Source: Verrucomicrobiota bacterium
Lineage (GTDB): Bacteria > Verrucomicrobiota > Verrucomicrobiia > Opitutales > Opitutaceae
DNA length: 64,000 bases
Assembly: GCA_016222805.1 (NCBI GenBank)
Contig: JACRQG010000001.1
Span: 1 to 64,000 of the forward strand
Direction of reading: 5' to 3'
Below, piece by piece: positions 58,831 to 64,000 of the stretch; the first letter of the stretch is position 1, and every line of letters starts with the position of its first letter. The translations under genes and the position numbers were made by a program. Under the pieces are notes generated by a model that saw only the letters and a list, made by a program, of their open reading frames with translations, was not told where the DNA came from and ran no database searches.

Positions 58831-59119
58831 GCGCCTGCCGCCGCCGGAAGAATGCGCCCAGTGCGGCGCCCGGTTGCCGCGAAATGCCCGCGCCTGCCCG
58901 GAGTGCGGGGCCGACGAACGCACCGGCTGGCGGGGGGATTCCGTCTACGACGGCCTCGATCTGCCCGAGGAAGCCTGGCGGGAATCCGACGACGAGGCAG
59001 GGGCAGCCCGCTCTTCCCGGCCGCCCGCTCCGGCCGTCAACGGCCTCGCGTGGTATTGGTGGTGCGCCGGCCTTTTCCTGCTCGGCGCACTCCTGGTTGG
59101 GATGCTGGCCGGCCGCTGA
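58823..59119 (+). CDS. zinc-ribbon single-span membrane protein, 98 residues
   Basis: The N-terminus carries a compact zinc ribbon, CAQCGARLPRNARACPECG (residues 11-29), of the type used for metal-stabilised protein contacts. An acidic linker follows, then one transmembrane helix at the C-terminus (about 76-95, YWWCAGLFLLGALLVGML). The start overlaps the end of the AI-2E transporter gene, so the two are coupled and may work together. Function is unknown. It ends 23 bp from convergent ftsZ. Confidence 0.75.
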   Translation: MAERLPPPEECAQCGARLPRNARACPECGADERTGWRGDSVYDGLDLPEEAWRESDDEAGAARSSRPPAPAVNGLAWYWWCAGLFLLGALLVGMLAGR

Positions 59120-59142
59120 TCGGTGGGGATTCCGACCCGGCG

Positions 59143-60420
59143 TCAGAAGACGATCTTGATGCCCTTGCGCAGGTAGGTCGGCACGTCGAGATCCTGGCCG
59201 TCGAAGAGGTTGCGGTCGGTCTTCTCGAAATGGCCGCGGCTCTCCATCTCGCCGAAACCGAACTCCTCCTGGGCCACCTTGGCCGCCGGCGTTTGGCGCG
59301 GCGCCGGTTCGCCGGCTCCGCGCGGCGCGGGCGCCGCCGCGGCCGGGACCGTCGGAGCCGGCGCAGCCTTGTCGGTCCCGGGCAGGGGTGGACGGGAGCG
59401 GCCGGCCGCCACGGCGGGACGACGTGTCGGGAGCACGCGACCACCGAGATCGCTGGTGCCGATCACGCACACTTCCACGCGGCCGGCGAGATTCTCGTCA
59501 ATCACGGCCCCCATGATGATATGGGAATCGCGGCCGAACTGCTCGGTGATCGCAGTCATGATCTCATTCACCTTTGGCAGGGTGAGATCGGCCCCGCCGA
59601 TGATGTTGACGAGCAGGCGGTCGGCCTTGCGCGAAAAATCCGGTGTGTGGAGCAGCGGGCAGAGCTTGAGGCTGTTCATCGCCTCGGCCACGGCCTCCTC
59701 CCCCTTGCCCTCTCCCAGGCCAAACAGGGTCTTGCCCCCTCGCTGGCCAAAGGCCTGCCGCAGGGTCGCGAAGTCGAGGTTGATCAGTCCGGTCTTGAAG
59801 AGCATCGACCAGATCGAGCGCACTCCGCGGCCGATCCATTCGTCGGCGCGCGCGAACGAATCGAGCACGGTCTCGTTGTCGCCGGCCTCCTGCAGGAGCA
59901 CGTCGTTGGGCAGGGGGATGACGGCGTCACACACCGCCCGCAGCGCCCGCAGTCCTTCCTCCGCCTGCTTCAGGCGGCGTCCACCCTCGAAGCTGAACGG
60001 CAGCGTGACAAACGCGATCACCAGCGCCCCGGCCTCCGCGGCAATCTCGGCGACGATCGGCGAGGCGCCGCTGCCGGTCCCGCCGCCCATGCCGGTGACG
60101 AGAAAGACCAGGTCACAGTCCTTCACGACCGCGGCGATCTTCTCGCGGTCGGCTTCGGCGGCCTCGCGACCCCGCTCCGGATCGCCGCCCGCTCCCAACC
60201 CGCGCGTCACTCCCATCCCGATCAGGACCTTGTCCTGCACCGGCGAGCTCGCGAGCGCCTGGTAGTCGGTGTTGATGACCGCGAGCTGCAGGCGCTCGAG
60301 ATTTTCCATTTTCAGGCGATCAACGGCATTGGAGCCGGCGCCGCCAACCCCGACCAGCTTGATGGCGATGTTGCGGTCGGTCAGGAGGGTGTGTTCGAGG
60401 GGAAGCTCGTGGAGATTCAT
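59143..60420 (-). CDS. ftsZ: cell division protein FtsZ, with altered T7 loop
   Basis: A tubulin-like GTPase of 425 residues that forms the division ring. The nucleotide site is intact: GVGGAGSNAVDRL (T1), NTDYQAL, and the signature GMGGGTGSGASP. The T7 loop reads GLINLDFATLR. The first Asp (D216) is kept, but the second, D212 in E. coli and needed for GTP hydrolysis in the partner subunit, is Thr (T219). An Ala/Pro linker (315-385) leads to a C-terminal peptide LDVPTYLRKGIKI that resembles the FtsA-binding tail. It is the last gene of the dcw cluster, 46 bp after ftsA. Confidence 0.93.
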   Translation of the reverse strand: MNLHELPLEHTLLTDRNIAIKLVGVGGAGSNAVDRLKMENLERLQLAVINTDYQALASSPVQDKVLIGMGVTRGLGAGGDPERGREAAEADREKIAAVVKDCDLVFLVTGMGGGTGSGASPIVAEIAAEAGALVIAFVTLPFSFEGGRRLKQAEEGLRALRAVCDAVIPLPNDVLLQEAGDNETVLDSFARADEWIGRGVRSIWSMLFKTGLINLDFATLRQAFGQRGGKTLFGLGEGKGEEAVAEAMNSLKLCPLLHTPDFSRKADRLLVNIIGGADLTLPKVNEIMTAITEQFGRDSHIIMGAVIDENLAGRVEVCVIGTSDLGGRVLPTRRPAVAAGRSRPPLPGTDKAAPAPTVPAAAAPAPRGAGEPAPRQTPAAKVAQEEFGFGEMESRGHFEKTDRNLFDGQDLDVPTYLRKGIKIVF

Positions 60421-60466
60421 GGCAGGGGCCGAGGGCGGAGAGGGGCGCGTCGCGTGGAAGAGTGGT

Positions 60467-61681
60467 TCAGGCCGAGGCGAACAACCGCTTGACCCCGGAC
60501 AGGAAGCCGCCGCCCCGGCGGGCCGGGGCGAGTTTCTCCGCCTGGGCGCTCACCCCGTAGTACAGGAGGCCCAGGGCCGTGTGATAGCCCGGATCGCGGA
60601 GGTTCTCATTCACCCACGTGGGCGCCTCTCCGAGGTGCGCGGGCACCCCGAAGACCTTGGCGGCCACCCCGGTGATGCCGGGGAGCTTCGCGGTCCCGCC
60701 CGTTAACACGACCCCGGCGGCGCAAGTCTCCGGCGTGAAGGCGTTGCCCAGTTTCTTCCGCACCACCTCGAGGAGCTCCCAGGCGCGGGCCGAAGTAATC
60801 TGCTCGATCGACTGCCGCGAAAACTGCCGGTCGCCGATCGCGAAGTTGCCATCGAGCCAGACCTTCTGCGCCTTGTCCTTGGTCTGGAGGTCCGCCCGCC
60901 CGTACCGGAGCTTGAGTTTGTCGGCCTGGCCTTCGGTCAACCGCAGCCCGATGCCGAGGTCGTTGGTGAGGTGGGCGCCGCCGACCGGCACCACGCCGGT
61001 CGTGTGCGCCGCCCCATCGCGATAGAGGGCGAAATCCGTCGTGCCGGCCCCGAGATCGATCACCAGGACCCCGTGCTGGCGCTCCTCCGCGGTCGTCACC
61101 ATGTGGCCCGACGCCAGGCTGGACAGCACCAGATCCCTCACCTCGAGGTTGAAGCCCCGGATCACATGGATCATGTCCGCCAGCCGCTGCTCCTGGCCGT
61201 GCACCGTCCAGTAGCCGACCTCGAGTTTCTGGCCGACGAGATTTTCCGGATTGCCCGGAATCAGCCGCCCGTCGACGCGGAACGGCCGGCGAATGTGGTG
61301 AACCACCATCCGCCCGGAAGGTAGCTCCTTCCACTTGGCGAGGTCACACACTGTGCGCACGTCGCTCGCGTCGATCATGTTGTCCGACGCTTTCACGTTC
61401 ACCGCGGCCTCGTTGTAGAAGCCCTCGAGGTGGGCGCCCGTCTGGGCGAGGAAGACGAAGTCGATGCGCTCGCCGGCATCCCGCTCGGCCTGCTCGAGGG
61501 CACTGTGCGTGCATTCGCTGGCGGCGCGATAATCGGCCACGCTGCCCTTGATCACGCCGCGGGAGGAACACTCGCCGCGACCGATGATGGCAAGCTCGCG
61601 TCCGGTGTACTCGCCGACGAGGACGGTGACTTTCGAGGTGCCGATTTCAACGGCCCCGATGAAGGTTGTGCGGTTGCTCAC
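60467..61681 (-). CDS. ftsA: cell division protein FtsA
   Basis: An actin-fold ATPase of 404 residues that tethers FtsZ to the membrane. The phosphate-binding motifs are VEIGTSKVTVLVGE and LVIDLGAGTTDFALYRDG, and the adenosine motif is GVVLTGGTAKLPG. The C-terminal end GGGFLSGVKRLFA is an amphipathic helix suited to membrane binding. It starts at GTG 61681, which overlaps the ftsQ stop (GTGA). Confidence 0.93.
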   Translation of the reverse strand: MSNRTTFIGAVEIGTSKVTVLVGEYTGRELAIIGRGECSSRGVIKGSVADYRAASECTHSALEQAERDAGERIDFVFLAQTGAHLEGFYNEAAVNVKASDNMIDASDVRTVCDLAKWKELPSGRMVVHHIRRPFRVDGRLIPGNPENLVGQKLEVGYWTVHGQEQRLADMIHVIRGFNLEVRDLVLSSLASGHMVTTAEERQHGVLVIDLGAGTTDFALYRDGAAHTTGVVPVGGAHLTNDLGIGLRLTEGQADKLKLRYGRADLQTKDKAQKVWLDGNFAIGDRQFSRQSIEQITSARAWELLEVVRKKLGNAFTPETCAAGVVLTGGTAKLPGITGVAAKVFGVPAHLGEAPTWVNENLRDPGYHTALGLLYYGVSAQAEKLAPARRGGGFLSGVKRLFASA

Positions 61682-62661
61682 GTGGATTTGCCGAGGTTGG
61701 GTCGGGTTGGAGAAGGAAGGGAAATGACGGACGCGGGTCGCGGGGCCGCACCGGATTCGGCCGGCGCCGGCGGCTCGATCATCACCGGCACATTGCGGCC
61801 CAGCGTCAGGTCGATGCGGGCCCGTGTCATCGGGGTGTCGGCCAGGCGCTCGATCAGGTAGTCGAGCGTGGCAAGTTGCACGAAGTAGTCGCCCCGCGCG
61901 CTGAACACGACGATCGTGCCGTTCTTGGTGGTAACCTCGATTTCGCGATCGGAGGCGAGGCGGGCCAGCGAGACCGACTGCCAGGCCCGGTAGAGGCGCA
62001 GGGCGGAGAACTGGGCGTCGGCCAGCAATTGCGCCACGGGGGCCATGCCTGCAATCGGTTGGAAGCCGGCGCCGTCCGGCGCGAGGGTGAGCCCGCTCAA
62101 CCAGGGCAGGGAATCGAGCAGCGCCGGCTCGAAGCCGACACCGTGGAAGATCACCCCCTGGGGATCCACGAGCAGGTCGCGCGGCGTCCCGCCCAGTTCC
62201 ACCCGCACGCGCGCCACCGGCACCCGCTCGGTGAGGCGAACCGTGAGCCGATCCGGGAAGTGGCGGGTGATGGAAGCCGACACAACCTGGCTTTCCGCCA
62301 GCAGCCGAGCGCAGAGCTGATCCAGATCCAGTTCCATCAGCGCGGCATTCCGCGGCAGGGCCAGCGTGCGCTCCAGCCAGGCCTGGTCGAGCACGCCGCC
62401 GGCGGAGGTCTTCAGTTCGAGATGCCGCAACGTCGCCGTCCGGGCCACCGGCGGAACGTGTTTCGGCGACGTTCCCAGCATTCCCGCCGCGAACCACGCC
62501 CCGCATCCCAGAGCGACCGCGCACCCGATCAGCCAGGCCGAGCGTACTCCCTCTCGCACGCGGCGCCAGCGTCCACCCCGCGACATCGCGCGCGGCTTCA
62601 CCGGCTGGGGAATGTCCCGCCAGCTCCGGATGACCGGAGCGGCCAATGTCTCCTGGCTCAC
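61678..62661 (-). CDS. ftsQ: cell division protein FtsQ/DivIB
   Basis: A bitopic division protein of 327 residues. A basic cytosolic N-terminus (1-40) is followed by one transmembrane helix (about 42-60, AWLIGCAVALGCGAWFAAG). Then comes a POTRA-type domain (LALPRNAALMELDLDQL, SASITRHFPDRLTVRLTERVPVA) and a beta domain. It starts at GTG 62661, overlapping the ddl stop, and its stop overlaps ftsA. The family is recognised by position and by the POTRA/beta pattern, since FtsQ sequences diverge strongly. Confidence 0.87.
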   Translation of the reverse strand: MSQETLAAPVIRSWRDIPQPVKPRAMSRGGRWRRVREGVRSAWLIGCAVALGCGAWFAAGMLGTSPKHVPPVARTATLRHLELKTSAGGVLDQAWLERTLALPRNAALMELDLDQLCARLLAESQVVSASITRHFPDRLTVRLTERVPVARVRVELGGTPRDLLVDPQGVIFHGVGFEPALLDSLPWLSGLTLAPDGAGFQPIAGMAPVAQLLADAQFSALRLYRAWQSVSLARLASDREIEVTTKNGTIVVFSARGDYFVQLATLDYLIERLADTPMTRARIDLTLGRNVPVMIEPPAPAESGAAPRPASVISLPSPTRPNLGKST

Positions 62662-63596
62662 GACCGTGCGCCTCCCTTCGACGCGAAGCGCGCGAGCGCC
62701 GGGGCCACGAGCTCCCGCACGAGCGCGGTGAAATCCAAGCCGAGGCAGCGCGCGCTCATCGGCAGGAGGCTGGTCTCCTTCATTCCGGGCAGGGTATTGA
62801 TCTCCAGCAGGAAGGGACCGGCGTCCTCGGTGAAGATGAAGTCGACCCGCGCATAGTCGCGGCAACCGCAGGCGGCAAACGCCGCTTCCGCCGCCGTCCG
62901 GACCGTCGTCGTCGCCGCCGGATCGAGGGGCGCGGGAGCCAGGTACTCCGTCATGCCCTTGGTGTACTTGCTCGTGTAATCGTAGACCCCGGTCCGGGGT
63001 CGGATCTCGACGACACCCATCGCCCGACCGTGCAGCACCCCGACGCTCAGTTCCCGGCCGAAAAGCCGCCGCTCCGCCAGCCATTCCCCGGAGGTGATCT
63101 CCGTGAGTTTCGCCGCAATCGCCGCCCGCCCCTCGGGCAGCGCGAGCCCGACACTGCTGCCCTCGGCGTTGGGCTTGATTACGATTCGCTCACCGAGGCG
63201 ACCGACGAGATCCTCGGCCGATGGCTTGGCACCGGCGGAAAACTGCCAGCCCGGCGCCACCTGCACACCGCGGGCCGTCACCGCGTCCTTGGTGCGCGTC
63301 TTGTCCATCGTCAGCCGGCTGCTCGCCGCATCGCACCCGGCGTACTCGATCCCGGCGGCATCCAGCAGGGCCTGCATGCCGCCGTCCTCGCCAAACGTGC
63401 CGTGCAGAGTCGAAAACACGACGTGCCGCCCCGGCTCGACCCCTGGGGGAATCGCCGCCGCGTCGACCAGCATCAGACGCGTCGGGTACGAACGCGCCAA
63501 GGCGAGCGCACTCGCGCGCCCCGAGCCCAGGGACACCTCGCGCTCCGCGGAAACGCCTCCGGCCAACACGGCAATGACAGGTCCGTTCTGTTTCAT
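62658..63596 (-). CDS. ddl: D-alanine--D-alanine ligase
   Basis: An ATP-grasp enzyme of 312 residues making the D-Ala-D-Ala dipeptide of peptidoglycan. Motifs are VLAGGVSAEREVSLGSG, LHGTFGEDGGMQALLD, VIKPNAEGSSVGL, ARVDFIF and FLLEINTLPGM. ATG 63596 overlaps the murB stop (ATGA) and its stop overlaps ftsQ, so the cluster is translationally coupled. Confidence 0.95.
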   Translation of the reverse strand: MKQNGPVIAVLAGGVSAEREVSLGSGRASALALARSYPTRLMLVDAAAIPPGVEPGRHVVFSTLHGTFGEDGGMQALLDAAGIEYAGCDAASSRLTMDKTRTKDAVTARGVQVAPGWQFSAGAKPSAEDLVGRLGERIVIKPNAEGSSVGLALPEGRAAIAAKLTEITSGEWLAERRLFGRELSVGVLHGRAMGVVEIRPRTGVYDYTSKYTKGMTEYLAPAPLDPAATTTVRTAAEAAFAACGCRDYARVDFIFTEDAGPFLLEINTLPGMKETSLLPMSARCLGLDFTALVRELVAPALARFASKGGARS

Positions 63597-64000
63597 AAGA
63601 CATCCTCCCACCGCCGGCCGAAAAACAGCACCTCGGGCTGCAGGTCAACCCCGCGCAGATCCCGCACCCGATACCGCACCCGTCGGACGAGCGCGATCAC
63701 ATCGGCGGCGGTCGCACCGCCGAGGTTCACGATGAAGTTCGCGTGCACGGGCGAGACCTGCGCCCCGCCGATCCTCTCGCCCTTCAGGCCACACTCGTCG
63801 ATCAAACGGCCGGCCGACGTGCCGGAAGGGTTCTTGAACATGCAGCCCGCGCTCGGCTCCCGGGGCTGGGTCTCGTGCCGCTTGCGCCGATAGACGTCGA
63901 TCTGCCGGCCGATCGCCTCGGCCTCGATCCGCGCCGCCGGACGGAGCAACGCCCCGAGCGCCACGGCCGCATCCAGTTCCCCGCAATGCCGGTACTCCAC
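63593..64000 (-). CDS. murB: UDP-N-acetylenolpyruvoylglucosamine reductase, C-terminal part
   Basis: The gene continues beyond the window edge, so only the last 135 residues of this flavoenzyme are seen. The C-terminal substrate domain contains SAGCMFKNPSGTSAGRLIDE and VSPVHANFIVNLGGATAADV. The proton donor, Ser229 in E. coli, is Cys here; Cys occurs at this position in other MurB proteins and is known to be functional there. It is the first visible gene of murB-ddl-ftsQ-ftsA-ftsZ. Confidence 0.92.
   Translation of the reverse strand: MEYRHCGELDAAVALGALLRPAARIEAEAIGRQIDVYRRKRHETQPREPSAGCMFKNPSGTSAGRLIDECGLKGERIGGAQVSPVHANFIVNLGGATAADVIALVRRVRYRVRDLRGVDLQPEVLFFGRRWEDVL

Overview
The window is GC-rich, densely coded bacterial chromosome. 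It most resembles Verrucomicrobiota, probably Opitutales/Opitutaceae. The evidence is the order murB-ddl-ftsQ-ftsA-ftsZ, an ImuA/ImuB-like/DnaE2 cassette, a secreted protein ending in the paired C-terminal repeats I associate with this group, many NarL-type two-component pairs, few strong Shine-Dalgarno sites and many GTG starts. There is no phage, insertion sequence, CRISPR array or plasmid module; this is core chromosome with some lineage-specific genes.

Layout. 1-5.2 kb: a translesion-synthesis (mutasome) cassette in which the ImuA-like and ImuB-like frames carry in-frame stops while dnaE2 is intact. 5.3-11 kb: HDOD protein, small membrane protein, a sugar-1-phosphate transferase, undecaprenyl-diphosphatase and a secreted cyclophilin/Ig/repeat protein. 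11.2-16.4 kb: a NarL-type kinase/regulator pair, an ECF sigma/anti-sigma pair, tRNA-Lys, an orphan regulator and a Pal-like lipoprotein. 16.4-21.4 kb: M20 peptidase, purH, apaG and a beta-CASP metallo-beta-lactamase protein. 21.5-28.3 kb (minus strand): NtrC-type regulator, membrane glycosyltransferase-like protein, beta-barrel protein and tyrosine autokinase, probably a surface polysaccharide operon.

28.4-42.5 kb: cardiolipin synthase, menaquinone genes menB, menD and menF with kup between them, metG, a second NarL-type pair, rdgB, a second NtrC-type regulator and a site-2 protease-like membrane protein. 42.5-44.8 kb: an exbB-exbD-tonB-like operon whose distal end runs into tRNA-Ala and a terminator. 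44.9-49 kb: sugar kinase, tmk, holB-like and leuB. 49-57.4 kb: a PAS hybrid kinase, an alaS broken by a frameshift/deletion, a small acidic protein, an ispH with a long unrecognised N-terminal extension and a beta-barrel protein. 57.7-64 kb: an AI-2E family transporter with an overlapping zinc-ribbon protein, then the division/cell-wall cluster transcribed leftwards with ATGA/GTGA overlaps.

How it fits together: UndPP recycling (uppP), an UndP-sugar transferase and the autokinase operon all feed envelope glycan synthesis; the Ton/Tol-like motor, Pal and the dcw genes serve envelope energisation and division; five response-regulator genes plus two hybrid kinases give heavy signalling capacity. 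Two caveats matter. The lesions in imuB-like and alaS have the same form (loss of an internal segment). Because alaS is essential, sequence or assembly error must be excluded before either is treated as a real mutation. Promoter calls are weak because this phylum's promoters are poorly recognisable by eye.
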